Below are positions 1 to 10,551 of a stretch of 64,000 nt of DNA, piece by piece. Every line of letters begins with the position of its first letter. Position 1 is the first letter of the stretch. Made by a program: the position numbers and the translations under genes. The stretch is from Psococerastis gibbosa. Lineage: Eukaryota; Arthropoda; Insecta; Psocodea; Psocidae. The DNA is taken from positions 4,712,001-4,776,000 of the forward strand of contig OZ020492.1 in assembly GCA_963971405.1 (NCBI GenBank), read 5' to 3'. Below the pieces are notes generated by a model. It was not told the origin of the DNA. It made no database searches and saw nothing but the letters and a program-made list of their open reading frames with translations.

Positions 1-391
1 ATGTGACCGTCTCTGACCTCGTCTGACCGTCTGGGGACCGAAACAACCCAAGAAATTTGATTTTGTTCAAAAAGCAGCCGGTAAGGGTGTCCAAATGTTC
101 GCTTAACTCAATTGCTAGCACACAGAGGCAGTTGACCCCCTCCTTTTGAATAATAGAAATCGTAAATACATACATTTTGACTTTTGAGGGAATTTCGGTA
201 CCCTAAATGTCAACTTATTTTCCTTCATAAACATTATTAAAGAAGCGGAAAAGGATGTGTAAGGTAGGGAGTAGTACGCATCTCAAGCACATGACATGTA
301 CAAAGGATATTCGCACTCCTTCCTTCGCTTATGTTTAATCAATTTTTTATAGTATTGAGTGATACGGTCATCCCTCCGCACTACCTCAGAC
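1..391. other. Unassigned AT-rich sequence
   Basis: I see no coding frame, RNA gene or recognisable repeat here. The first bases contain a short imperfect reiteration of a CTGACC-like motif. The stretch ends at the target duplication of the first hAT-like element. Confidence 0.4.
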
Positions 392-949
392 CATTGGCGT
401 AAACTCCCAAAATTTTTAGGGGGGGGGGCTTCAGGACCCTAAGACTTTGATCCCCTGGAGAAAAAAAATCAATAAATGGGCCCAAATTAGTGAGGTTTTA
501 CGCATATTATACCCTGGAAAAAGGGGGGCCCGGGTCTCCCCCGGAGAAAAAAATAGATGAATAGGCCCAAATTAGGGAGGTTTTACGCATTTTGCAAGCA
601 GTATAGTTGAGAATTTACAGACGAATAAACTCATCACTAAGGGGGGCCCGGGGGTCTCCCCCGAAGAAATTTGTTGAAAAAATAGGTCTGAAATATTGGG
701 GTTCTAATCATTTTGAGTAATATATTTTTGTGAAAGGACTTGGTCAATATGTTGATTTTTTTCATGATCATCAATCATCAATCATGTGAAATAAGCATAC
801 CAAGAATTAATTTCCCTTTCGTTATTGTGAATACTATGCCTTTCGCCTTCATAACGCCTTTGTCACCAGAAATCCTGGGGGGGGGGGCTTCGAGTGGACC
901 TGGGGAGGGGCTAAGCCCCCCCCCCCAGGACCCCCTATTTACGCCAATG
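392..949 (-). mobile_element. hAT-like non-autonomous transposon, G-tract type (558 bp)
   Basis: It begins CATTGGCGTAAAC and ends ATTTACGCCAATG, an inverted-repeat pair of about 13 bp. The flanking 8-mers are CCTCAGAC (384-391) and CCTCAGTC (950-957), a 7/8 match. Inside are repeated blocks of the form CCCGGGtCTCCCCCGGAGAAA and runs of G and C next to the ends. The same internal blocks occur in inverse orientation at 9246-10272. The 89-aa frame at 740-1009 is only the body of this element read through. An 8-bp duplication is the hAT hallmark; no transposase is present, so the element must depend on one supplied elsewhere. Confidence 0.85.
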
Positions 950-1026
950 CCTCAGTCACATATTCAGAGACTTTTGGAGTATATTGGATTGATAGCCAGC
1001 CATATTTAATTGGACTATTGCTCCTA

Positions 1027-1051
1027 TATTATTATTATTATTATTATTATT
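1027..1051. repeat. (ATT)n microsatellite
   Basis: A run of ATT/TTA trinucleotides, similar to runs at 24880-24914 and 63208-63235. It may be the tail of a decayed retrotransposon. Confidence 0.8.
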
Positions 1052-1109
1052 TTTGAAGTGTTTTTATGGACTTAGGCCTAATTCAGTGGCCCATTGAACT
1101 TTACTCTGC

Positions 1110-1262
1110 CAACGACCTCATTGAATTTTTCAGGCATTATTGGGATTGTTTACGTAATAATTTTGGCCACTGGCGAACTGGTACACGTCGTCAATGTCAA
1201 CCTACACAAGCTACAAGCCACGATGGGCAAGCTGAGACTTGCTTACTATACACAATGTAACA
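1110..1262 (+). repeat. Interspersed repeat D, copy 1
   Basis: It contains the family landmarks GCCAACGACC, a TTTTGGCCA block, GTCAACCTACAC and GACAAGCTGAGAC-like motifs, shared with copies at 28484, 32652, 40469, 52480, 59728 and 63268. The frames at 1066 and 1094 are the repeat read in two phases and not genes. The class is unknown; it could be a SINE or a decayed gene or transposon segment. Confidence 0.7.
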
Positions 1263-1622
1263 GAGTACCAATCTGAAAACACTTAAAATATACTGCTATG
1301 TTCGATTGCCTGACTATATGACCATTGTCATGATAGATGTTGCTAGTTACTCATGCTGTTCTGACGGGATTTGGTAAATGTGTGAGGCGGTTATTGAGTT
1401 GATCCACTGTGGTAGTGATACCCGAACCATAGCGAAGAGTTCAAATTATTGCAATATACTGTTGACCTGTCGTAGTGCTACAATTTATTATATTATTTAT
1501 TTATTTATTTATAATAAACACTTAGTCGAGCATTCCTCAACTAAGAAAGTATGCAAACAATGAAAATCCCCTGAGGAATAATAAGTATACATAATAACAT
1601 GCAAACGATACGCTATGGACGT
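1263..1622. other. Unassigned AT-rich sequence
   Basis: No gene or repeat is recognised. A TTTA-rich stretch near 1495-1515 resembles SINE tails elsewhere in the window, but no SINE body precedes it convincingly. Confidence 0.35.
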
Positions 1623-1908
1623 CAATGGCGGATCCAAAAATTTCTCAAGAAGGGGGGCAAACCTTGCTTTATGGCTTGCACTAATCCCTGTCCGTTATGC
1701 TTGCAAATAGGAATGATTTTTCGCGCATTTTAATTTAAAAAGGTTTTTTATAAAATTTATTATTTGCTTACATAAATAAATTAAATTTATAATTATTTTA
1801 ATACATATAGTAAATGAGAATCCACCTAAGAATCTACCATAATGTTGCCACCCCCGTACCCCAAGGTTCCAAGGTCTCCCCAACCGCCCCCCTCTGAATC
1901 CGCTACTG
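1623..1908. mobile_element. hAT-like MITE (286 bp)
   Basis: It starts CAATGGCGGATCC, the same start as 5957-6136 and 61483-61653, and ends GAATCCGCTACTG. Flanking 8-mers are ATGGACGT (1615-1622) and ATGCACAT (1909-1916), a 6/8 match, so the duplication is decayed. The interior is AT-rich with G- and C-rich ends. The 114-aa minus-strand frame at 1695-2039 crosses its boundary and is not a gene. Confidence 0.65.
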
Positions 1909-3200
1909 ATGCACATGTACCCCAATTTAGAAGAAAAAGCAGGTGTAAGCGTGACCATGTTGGGGTACAAATCCATCGGCTCCGAAACCGTCTTAGATCC
2001 GCTCCTGAGTGCAGCGTCTTCGTCTATCGCATATTGCAACTGACCACAAAGGTATGTAAATCAGTGTTGTTCCTCTGCGACCTGCAAGGCAGGCCATTAG
2101 AGCATGGAATGCATGGCATTTCGACGTGGTGTTTGCTTGGGCCAGTGGTATAGTGCGGCCGGATGATTTTTTTTATTTATAAGTTACCATAAAAGGCAAA
2201 GACTGGACACCCAGTGTCATTGACGTTAGGTTGGCTTAGTAGTTAGTGTCTCAGAGGCTCACTGATTTTATTTCTACCTACTACTCTCTAAAGGAGAGAA
2301 ATAATTTTTTTTAATCCTGGGGTCTTTTCAGTGACTAGTCATGGGAGACTTGGCAGGTGCCCAGAAATTAATAGAATTTTTTTTGGCGGGAAGTGAATGC
2401 CCCATAGAACTCTATTTCTACCTATTTGACTGTTTATTCACCTATTTTCTCTGCGATTAATTCGCAAAATCGGCACGTCTCCCTAAACGGGAGGGGGGGG
2501 GGCTTATGATAGACATAGGCGGCATGGGTCCCATGCGTGGGGTAGAGCAGCTGCCAAGAGATTATGTCTTTAATTTAATAATTTTATTGGGTTTCATCAC
2601 TTATTAACGAGTGGTCCTTAAAGTTTTTTAAATTTCAAATAATAGTACATTTCCTTGCCCCCTACTTTAGTATTAGTACATCGGCTACTTCGAATTCTTG
2701 CTTAGTTTTTTATTTTAATTTTCCTTAATTCCTGTTTCAGGTAAGCTTTGTTTACTGTGCATTAATACAAGGAAATGCCTGGATGGTTTTGGCGCATTAG
2801 GTAAGGTATTTATTTAAATTGAGTATTAAATAAATTGCTCAGTAATAGGCTTTTAGAGTGAATTCAATGGCGCTCAGGGCCCCAAGCACCCCCAACTTCA
2901 AGGAGATGGGGGCTGATTGGGCTGAACACCCTCTAAATAATTTACCGATACGTTCGCTCAAATTCATACCGCGACATTCTAGTACTCTAGGTTCTAGCTG
3001 CCCCCCCTCCCCCATTAGCATAATGTTATACAAAAATATAACTAAGTTAACGTAAGATGTAAGCTATTTAGCACCCCTAGTATTCGTTTTCGTTGGAATA
3101 ACTTATGTTTGTCGTACAGATAAGATTCACAACTCATTGTCAAATAGAAAATTTTGTAGGCCCTATGCATACCACACCAAAGTTTGCGAACGGATCAAAA
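1909..3200. other. Unassigned sequence
   Basis: No supported gene. Short overlapping frames on both strands at 2839-3055 have no recognisable domain. A G10 run lies near 2495. The sequence is otherwise AT-rich and looks non-coding. Confidence 0.4.
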
Positions 3201-4045
3201 GAACCGGTCCGAGTTTACTCGAACGTGCTTTCCAATTTATCAATTAGTAGATAGAGAAAATGAGTAATTTCATGGTAAATAATTTTCATATTGTTAAAAT
3301 TTGGTTATCTCGGGGGGGGGGGGGGTGTCCACCTGGCGTCACTGGAGGTGAGGTAACACCACAGTAATAATGGCAGGGCACGCAATGCATTTGAGCGTGA
3401 ATTTTCTATAATTTTTTTCAACAAAAAAATTTTGTACAAAACCAAATAGTTTTTTGGGAAAGCAATCTGACCGGTTTCGTTACTCAATTTAACACCTAAA
3501 ACATGCCTGAAGGTAGAAATCATCGATAGATAGGTTTCACAGAAAAATTATTTTTTAGTCATTTTTCATTAAAATGTAGTTATTTTTATTTTTTTGCCCC
3601 CAGAAGCAAACTATCAAGGGCCAAGCGACCCACCGCATTTTATTAACATTAATAACGACTACAATATGTGTGAATTTAAAAGAAATTGTTGGAGCCGTTT
3701 TTGAGAAATAATTTTTTTAGACGTTTTTTTTGGAGTTTTATGAAAATAAACCCCCAAAATTCAGTTAGCTCCAAATAAAAAACATGATCTCGAGGCACGA
3801 TTTTTGTGAACCTACATGCTAAATTTCATCAAAATCGACCGAGTAGTTTCCCCGAAAATCGATGAACAGACAGACAGACCGACAGACAGACAGACATTTC
3901 GTAAAAACCACTTTTTTGGCTTCCTGGTACCTGAAAACGTGTAAATCCGGTAAAATCTCGGAATCAAAAATTCAACCATCAGAAAGCTTTCCTTATACTA
4001 CGTATAAATTGAAAGCAATATACTACGTATTAATTGGAAAGCAAT
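3201..4045 (+). mobile_element. Helentron-like element, copy 1
   Basis: It starts GAACCGGTCCGAGTTTACTC, followed by a CTTTCCAATTTATCAA motif, and ends in the inverse motif AATTGGAAAGCAAT. Between lie a G-run, a block around CCACCTGGCGTCACTGG, AT-rich sequence and an (ACAG)n/(ACCG)n microsatellite at about 3868-3897. The last 40 bp hold a duplicated copy of the terminal hairpin arm. There is no replicase or helicase, so it is non-autonomous. A left-end motif, a microsatellite and a 3' hairpin fit Helentron-associated (HINE) elements; this class is inferred. Confidence 0.7.
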
Positions 4046-4075
4046 AATGTTATTAGCACGGACCGCTAAGCTATT

Positions 4076-4262
4076 GGACTTCTACGGCACGTTGGTAGGT
4101 AGCGTGCTTGTGCTCGTGCGAGCCTCTACCCGCCATGCGATCATCGGACACGTGTCGTAACTCAACATGAGTATTAACGTGCAGGGGCGACTGAGGACGT
4201 CAATCGGATTTATTCGTTAAATTGTTTGAATGCGATTAACCTTTTGTTACAAGAAAAAAAAA
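4076..4262 (+). mobile_element. SINE-like family B, copy 1
   Basis: It has the head GGTAGCGTGCTTGTG, a centre CGTGTCGTAACTCAAC, a 3' part ATGCGATTAACCTTTT and an A-rich tail. The same order is found at 17328 (plus) and at 22769 and 40735 (minus). The poly-A tail and repeated 5' boundary suggest retroposition. The head is tRNA-like only weakly; I see no clear B box. Confidence 0.65.
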
Positions 4263-4958
4263 GTTAAATGCCCAAGTACGAGTATAGTTGACTCCCGGAG
4301 TAGTAAAACTCAATTTTACTTCTATAAAGTGTTTGGCATTATTTGTCATTGTATCAGAAGGAAAGCTTATAAATCAATACACAAATGAATAATACTAAAT
4401 AAATATAATATGCCATTAGTAATAGTCATATAAGTTATACATAAACAAAGGTGTGTTTGGTACCGTCATAATAAAAAAAGAAACCCAAGAACACCATTAC
4501 TGGTTCTCACACTATGAACTCGCTCTGGAGTAAGGACAACACCCCCTGGAGCAATGCCTTCACTCCCTTTCTGAAATTTGATTCAGGAATATTTCAGATA
4601 TGTCTATATATTCAATATATTCAGAAACTTTTAGGGCACGCGGTGGTTTTGACTAGTCTTGCTTGCTTCATGTGAATGTCGTCCCTATTTCGTGTACAAT
4701 GTTTATGTAGATCATGATTTGAGTTGACAATTTTGAAATGGGTCTCCATTTTTTTAGAATTGGCTATGAGTTTTTGATTGGATTGAATTCCTTGCTTAAA
4801 TCGATAGACATAACACTTTGGCGTCAAAAAATTTCTCCCATGTTAAATTCTCCTCTAAAGCTAGACCTATTTTTAATAAAATCTATATCTCCATGCTTTC
4901 CTTAGATCAAAACGTGCTAGCTCCACCTCAACCAATCAGCGCCCGTCATTATTAACAA
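4263..4958. other. Unassigned AT-rich sequence
   Basis: No gene or known repeat. The 68-aa minus frame at 4621-4827 is lysine- and asparagine-rich without a recognisable domain and is probably chance. Confidence 0.35.
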
Positions 4959-5885
4959 GAACCGGTCCGAGTTTACTCGAACATGCTTTCCAATTTATCA
5001 ACATTAGTAGATAGAGAATATGAGTAATTTCATGGTAAATAATTTTCCAGTGGTTAAATTTCCGATATCTCGGGGGAGGGGGGGGGGGGGAGGTTGTCCA
5101 CCTGACGTCACTGGAAGTGAGGTAAATTCTAGATAGGTCAGACAAACACATTAATTACCACACAGCAATAATGGCAGGGCACGCAATGCATTTGAGCGCG
5201 AATTCTCTATCATTTTTTCAAACAATAATTTTTTGTGCAAAACCAAATATTTTTTTGGGAAAGCAACCTATCCGGTTTCGTTACTCAATTTAACACCTAA
5301 AACATGCCTGAAGGTAGAAATCATCGATAGATAGGTTTCACAGAAAAATTATTTTTTAGTCATTTTTCATTAAAATGTAGTTATTTTTATTTTTTTACCC
5401 CCAGAAGCTAGAAGATAGAAACTATCAAGGGGCAAGCGACCCCCCGCATTTTGTCAACATTAATAACGACTATAATATATGAGAATTTAAAAGAAATCGT
5501 TGGAGCCGCTTTTGAGAAATAATTTTTTTAGACGTTTTTTTTGGAGTATTTTGAGAATAAAACCCCCTCAAATTGAGTTAGCCCCAAATAAAAAAAAGGT
5601 CCCGAGGTATGATGTTTGTGAACCTACATGCCAAATTCCACCGAAATCCACCGATTAGTTTGCCCGGAAATCGATGAACAGACAGACCGACAGACCGACA
5701 GACCGACACACCGACAGACCGACACACCGACAGACCGATAGACCGACAGACAGACAGACATTTCGTAAAAACCACTTTTTTTGGTTCCTGGGACCTCAAA
5801 ACGTGTAAATTCGTTGAAATCTCGGAATCGAACATTTCGACCATCACAAAGCTTTCCTTATACTACGTATAAATTGGAAAGCAAT
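4959..5885 (+). mobile_element. Helentron-like element, copy 2 (most complete)
   Basis: It has the same GAACCGGTCCGAG start and AAATTGGAAAGCAAT end as copy 1. In order it holds the left motif CTTTCCAATTTATCAA, a long G-run (about 5070-5090), the CACTGGAAGTGAGG block, an AT-rich body, an ACAG/ACCG microsatellite (5689-5760), and a terminal hairpin whose arms are GCTTTCC/GGAAAGC with an inner TTATAC/GTATAA. The 89-aa minus frame at 5578-5847, rich in VCRS repeats, is the translated microsatellite. Confidence 0.75.
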
Positions 5886-5956
5886 AAAGAACGTGGTGCC
5901 CACACATTTCGAAGGGATTGAGAGAGAATCCGTTCTATAGGTAGCTCTCATGAAAA

Positions 5957-6136
5957 CAATGGCGGATCCTGGGGGGGGGGTCAGGGGGGTCATGACCTAA
6001 ATTAGTAAATTCATAAGATACCTAGTAAGAAAATATGAATAAAACTCAACTTTTCAACAACAACAAAAAATTGCCTTTTAAACTTACAAAAAACTTGTGA
6101 CCCCCCCCCCCTAAATTTTCGGCTGGATCCGCCTTG
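5957..6136 (+). mobile_element. hAT-like MITE with perfect 8-bp target duplication (180 bp)
   Basis: It starts CAATGGCGGATCC and ends GGATCCGCCTTG. Both flanks are CATGAAAA (5949-5956 and 6137-6144), identical. A G10 run follows the left end and a C11 run precedes the right end. The same family lies at 9030-9215 (inverse) and 61483-61653. Confidence 0.93.
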
Positions 6137-6934
6137 CATGAAAAGTTAGGTTATACGGAGATAGACCCATTTGAAAATAGGCAACTCATTTAGTTTCGAG
6201 TATAAGTTAAGGTACAATTTCTATAGGATGTACAAGCCATCAGACAAAGGAAGAATCATGTGTCAATCATCAATGAGTCAATCAATCATTGGCTGATGAT
6301 TCTTCCTGATATCAAACACCGGCTAGGGCCCTCACAGCTCTTTTCTGGAGCCGAAAAACTCGTTCACATATGATGAGTTGGCCCAACAGGTCACTACTTC
6401 ATAGGTTTATAGGTCACCGTTTGCAAGAAGTGACTGCAAGTTGACGGGAGCCCCCCTTAAGATAAAAGCTGAAAATCAGTACGAATCAGGAAACCAATAC
6501 ACTTTGAGTAAAACCAAAATTATACCATCGCATTTCTTATGGGATTACATTTATTAATTTAAGCCTATTATATGCTTAGCGTGAATGATTTGCAATTTCC
6601 TATGTAATACGTAGGAAAATTATAAATTCATCACAATACAATACGTATTGCTGTGGAAACTGTAGTGTAAATTAATAATTTCCTCCTAATTAATGTTTCC
6701 AATCATTGACAGGCAGTTTGTCTCGGAGTGTTCATATTGACCTATAGCCTGTGTTTGTTGATTGACAGGAAATTGCCCGACTACAATATTATTTGTCATC
6801 TTATCTCTATTTATACTACGTAAAATAGTTGGTTGTTTATATTTATTTAATTGCGAGGAGTTAGTCGCTGCCATTGGCTTCAACCAGATCACGCCAAAAT
6901 AGGTTGGTGTCCATTTTTTTATTGAATTTAATAT
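6137..6934. other. Unassigned sequence
   Basis: No gene recognised. Reiterated TCAATCAT-like motifs occur at 6258-6290. The 68-aa minus frame at 6686-6892 has no domain. Confidence 0.35.
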
Positions 6935-7359
6935 TTAAGAGTATATAGTAGGAAATTAGCAGCCCGAAATTTAATGCTTTTTTTATTATCATAAGAAGTT
7001 TTATTTAATTAACTAAGCAAGTAAAGTTATTAAAGATTTGGCCCATTTACGTTGTAGATGACTACTTTATGTATCATGTACCAGAGTATTTTTAATTTTC
7101 GGTTTTGTAGTTTTTTCACCTATCTATTTTACGTGACATTTTATTGTTTATAAATTATTGTATATATGTATATATATATATATTATAAATTATTATGTAT
7201 GAAAAAACTACAAAAAATTAATAATTCCCTACTATATGATGCATGAAGTAGTCTTCTACAATTTAAATGAGCCAAATTTTTAATAAATTGCTTAGTTAAT
7301 TAAAAAAAAAATGAATAGTATTAAATTTTGGGCTGCCCATTTCCTACGTACACTCTTAA
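6935..7359. mobile_element. Long-inverted-repeat (fold-back) MITE, family L copy 1
   Basis: The left arm from TTAAGAGT and the right arm ending ACTCTTAA are inverted copies for about 150-175 bp. They include matching TAGGAAAT..GCCC, TTAATTAACTAAGCAA and GTAGA..GACTACTT blocks. The centre holds an (AT)n run at about 7159-7188. The termini share the palindromic TTAA. A second copy lies at 18041-18419. The superfamily is unknown. Confidence 0.8.
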
Positions 7360-7462
7360 GGTACAAATCAGGTGCTTCAAATATTGCAACACTGAAATTC
7401 GGCACATATTTTCAAAATATTTTATAGGATTTTGACGGGTATTACAATCCCCTCCCCAGTCC

Positions 7463-7478
7463 CAGGGACGGATCCAGC

Positions 7479-7518
<40 letters not shown>

Positions 7519-7611
7519 GGGAAGTTGTGGGTCAATATAGGAAAAAAAATATGTAGGATCGATTAAATCAGAGGGTAATAAATTAATTTACAATAGATTT
7601 ACGAAATTTTG
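7463..7611 (+). mobile_element. hAT-like MITE lacking its right inverted repeat
   Basis: It starts CAGGGACGGATCC, like 32193-32361 and 62715-62888. Identical 8-mers CCCAGTCC lie at 7455-7462 and 7612-7619. The body stops after AAATTTTG, so the G-run and right terminus seen in sister copies are missing although the target duplication is intact. A 36-T run (7482-7517) sits where sister copies have poly-G. Confidence 0.75.
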
Positions 7612-7739
7612 CCCAGTCCCCTTCCACCAAATGCCGCACCAGGGAAAAATTATTTTCTGTTTGCATTGCGTGATTATAATTGTATTTGGCCACTCATTAT
7701 AGCAGGAATGATTTTAAGCGAAACACGAACAAGATTAGA

Positions 7740-8070
7740 AATTGACCACTCCTAGTAAATCAGTCTGTTTTTATTTTTTATGTAATTGGCGTAGCCTAGT
7801 AAATTAAATAAAAATTAAAAATAGGCTGATTTTTGGGACTATTTCAGACATAATAACATTTTAAATTTTTATACTTTGGGTAAAATTAATTCTTATGAAA
7901 AAAATTACACCACAAAAAATTAAAAATACCTTATGATATGATGTCTGAATATGCCTTCTACAGTTACAATAGACTAAAACTTAATAAATTCCGTAGTGAA
8001 GTAAATAAAAAATAAAAATGATCACAATTTGGATTGCCGATTTGCTGCGGCCTATATCATCTTAATCTTA
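7740..8070. mobile_element. Probable diverged fold-back MITE, family L
   Basis: Inverted AT-rich arms with AAATTAAATAAAAATTAAAA and a TATGATGTCTGAA..GCCTTCTACA block resemble family L (6935-7359), but the ends are not resolved. Confidence 0.4.
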
Positions 8071-8221
8071 AATTAATTCAGTAAATTCATCCGTCGGTCT
8101 GTCCCCCTGATAAAAATGGGCGGGTCTGCTAAAAGTAACAGGTAGTACTGTTTGTCCAAACTTCTGGTACCTTCCACGCGACTCTGTGCATTATGGTAGT
8201 ACTGATTTACTAATATACTGA

Positions 8222-8440
8222 TTGTCGGGACATGTGGTACAGACTCCAACTTTTACCCGAAAGGTTATTGGTTCGAGTCCCACACTTACTACATTTTCAT
8301 GCTTCGGACGGCATGTAAAGCAGGTGGTCCCGGACCTTCTTTGTTTAGTGTAGGAGGGGGCTACATAGCGTTAACTCCACTAGGTTGCCTTAGTAATACA
8401 ACTAGAAGTCAATATTTTTATTTATTTATTTATTTATATA
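8222..8440 (+). mobile_element. SINE family A, copy 1
   Basis: tRNA-derived head with an A-box-like TGGTACAGACTCC and B box GGTTCGAGTCC. Then come a middle block GGCATGTAAAGCAGGTGGTC, the tail block AGGTTGCCTTAGTAATA and a TTTA repeat (8409-8438). Family members: 12951 (minus), 22255, 39286, 48736 (minus), 57300 (minus). Pol III boxes and a repetitive tail define a SINE. Confidence 0.88.
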
Positions 8441-9029
8441 CCACTGATTTTTACATCAATTACTGATCGGGGTAGTTGTTAAAGAGAGGAAGAAAAAGTA
8501 ATGCATTCATTAAATTATCATTAATCTGAATAAAAGAAAACAGATGTTACAAAAATCTTCTTAACCGTAACATTGAGCCGGATTAAAAAAAGGCAGGTAC
8601 ACTGTGAGAATGTCACTCTTTATGGGGGCTGCCTCAAGGACAAAGGATTTCAAAACAATTCTCCAGTACACGGTTTTCTCTCGTAAAACTCGAAAAGAGG
8701 AATTTTAAAAGTGCTTTGGCAATTTTTCTCCACGTTTACTTCATTCCCAAACAAAAGACAAAATTATTTAACACACGAGTCTGAACTCCATGTCTGTTGC
8801 TTCAGGCATCTTACGGCTGGAGACTATTTCTGGAGGAAAAAAGATATAAGTGCAAAGGCCTTCGCTTCCAAAGTCAGATGATTACATGGTAGAATCTGGG
8901 CTGATGGGCCGTGGTCAATCTGAAGGAGGACAGTTTCCAACTAGTGGAAGGTATTCTTGAATGCCTGTCAGTCCGAGTCCGGATTCTGCTGTATCATAGC
9001 ATCAGAGTGAAAAGGCAAGGGGGACAGGC
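8441..9029. other. Mostly unassigned; contains repeat H fragment at 8860-8930
   Basis: The segment around GGGCTGATGGGCCGTGG (about 8899-8915) matches the arms of the hairpin at 16015-16226 and is related to 35760-35880. The 61-aa frame at 8911-9096 runs from this repeat into a MITE and is not a gene. Confidence 0.5.
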
Positions 9030-9215
9030 CAAGAGCGGATCCAGCGGAAAATTTAGGGGGAAGGGGTCACAAGTGGCCTGTAAGTTAAAAAGGTAATTTT
9101 TTTGTCGGAAATTTGAGTGTTATTCCATTTATAAATTTTTTTTTTTACTATCATATGAATTTACTCATTTAGGGGGGTCATGACCCCCCTGAACCCCCCT
9201 GTGGATCCACCACTG
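9030..9215 (-). mobile_element. hAT-like MITE (186 bp)
   Basis: It starts CAAGAGCGGATCC and ends GGATCCACCACTG, flanked by GGACAGGC (9022-9029) and AGACAGGC (9216-9223), a 7/8 match. Its body is the reverse complement of the 5957-6136 family, including GGGGGGTCATGACCCCCC. Confidence 0.88.
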
Positions 9216-9245
9216 AGACAGGCAGACAATATTTCCCATTATGTG

Positions 9246-10272
9246 CATTGGCGTAAATAAGGGGGTCCTGGGGGGGCTAAGCCCCCCCCCAAGGTCCACC
9301 CGCAGCCCCCCCTCCCAGGATTTCTGGTGACAAATACGTTATAGAGGCTAAAGGCATAGTATCCACAATAATGAAAGGGAAATTAATTCTTAGTATGCTT
9401 ATTTTACATGAAAAATCACATGAAAATCAACATATTGACCAAGTACTTTCACAAAAAATATATTACTCAAAATGCTTAAAACCCCAATACTTCTGACCTA
9501 TTTTTTTCAAATTTTCTCTTCAGGGGAGACCCCCGGGCCCCCTTTAGTGGTACGTTTATTCGTCTGTAAAATCTCAACTATACTGCTTGCAAAATGCGTA
9601 AAATCTCCCTAATATAGGCCTATTCATCAGTTTTTTTTCTCCGGGGGAGACCCCCCGGGTCCCCCTGAATGGTAGATTTATTTGTCGTCATAACATCTCA
9701 ATTGTACTGCTTGCATACATTGGCGTAAATGGGGAGGTCGTGGGCTAAGCCTCCCCCTCAAAAGCACCCTTAGCCCCCCCCCCCAGGATTTCTGGTGACA
9801 AAGACGTTATGGAGGCGAAAGGCCAATACAATCCAATACAATCCAAAATAACGAAAGGGAAATTAATTCTTGGTATGCTTATTTCACATGAAAGACATCA
9901 TGAAAAAAATCAACATATATACCAAGTACTTTCACAAAAATATATTACTCAAAATGCTTAAAACACCAATATTTCAGACCGATTTTTTCAAATTTTTTCT
10001 TCAGGGGAGACCCCCGGGCCCCCCTTAGTGATGAGTTTATACGTCTGTAAAATCTCAACTATACTGCTTGCAAAATGCGTAAAACCTCCCTAATTTGGAC
10101 CTATTCATCAATTTTTGTCTCCGGGGGAGACCCCCGGGCCCCCTTTCTCCGGGGTAGAATATTCATAAAATCTCACTAATTTGGGCCCATTTCACGATTT
10201 TTTTTTCTCCGGAGGATCAAAGTCTTGGGGTCCTAAAGTCCCCCCTAGAAATTTTGGGAATTTACGCCAATG
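9246..10272 (+). mobile_element. Composite hAT-like element with an extra internal terminus (1027 bp)
   Basis: The outer ends are CATTGGCGTAAAT and ATTTACGCCAATG with perfect 8-bp duplications ATTATGTG at 9238-9245 and 10273-10280. A second CATTGGCGTAAAT start lies inside at 9718. So 9246-9717 is a partial copy and 9718-10272 a full-length copy like 392-949. The inner start is not flanked by the target duplication. Repeated CTCCGGGGGAGACCCCCGGG blocks occur in both halves. Confidence 0.9.
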
Positions 10273-10551
10273 ATTATGTGGTGTCTCGAACGTCGACCTT
10301 CCTGTTCAAAAGTCTAGTTTTCTACCAATTTGGGCAAAGCCGGAAAATGTAGACGACACATTGGGTCTCTAGGCAGGCCACCTTTCATAGGCGGATCCTC
10401 GATTTCCACCAGCGGAGCACGCAAACACGGCACAAGTGAAAATTGGTTCTCCTACCTTCAAGCAGATTTACAAGTAGTTCACCATAAATTATTAAGCACT
10501 GTCGCATCTCTCGGTGAGGGGGGTCTCCCCAGGCGAAGAAACTTGACAATG
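10273..10551. other. Unassigned sequence between two transposons
   Basis: No gene is supported. The 97-aa frame at 10330-10623 continues into the long-TIR element and a MITE, so it is not credible as a protein. Confidence 0.4.

Noticed and set aside
5578-5847. Cysteine/serine-repeat protein
   Set aside because: It is the translated ACAG/ACCG microsatellite of a Helentron-like element.
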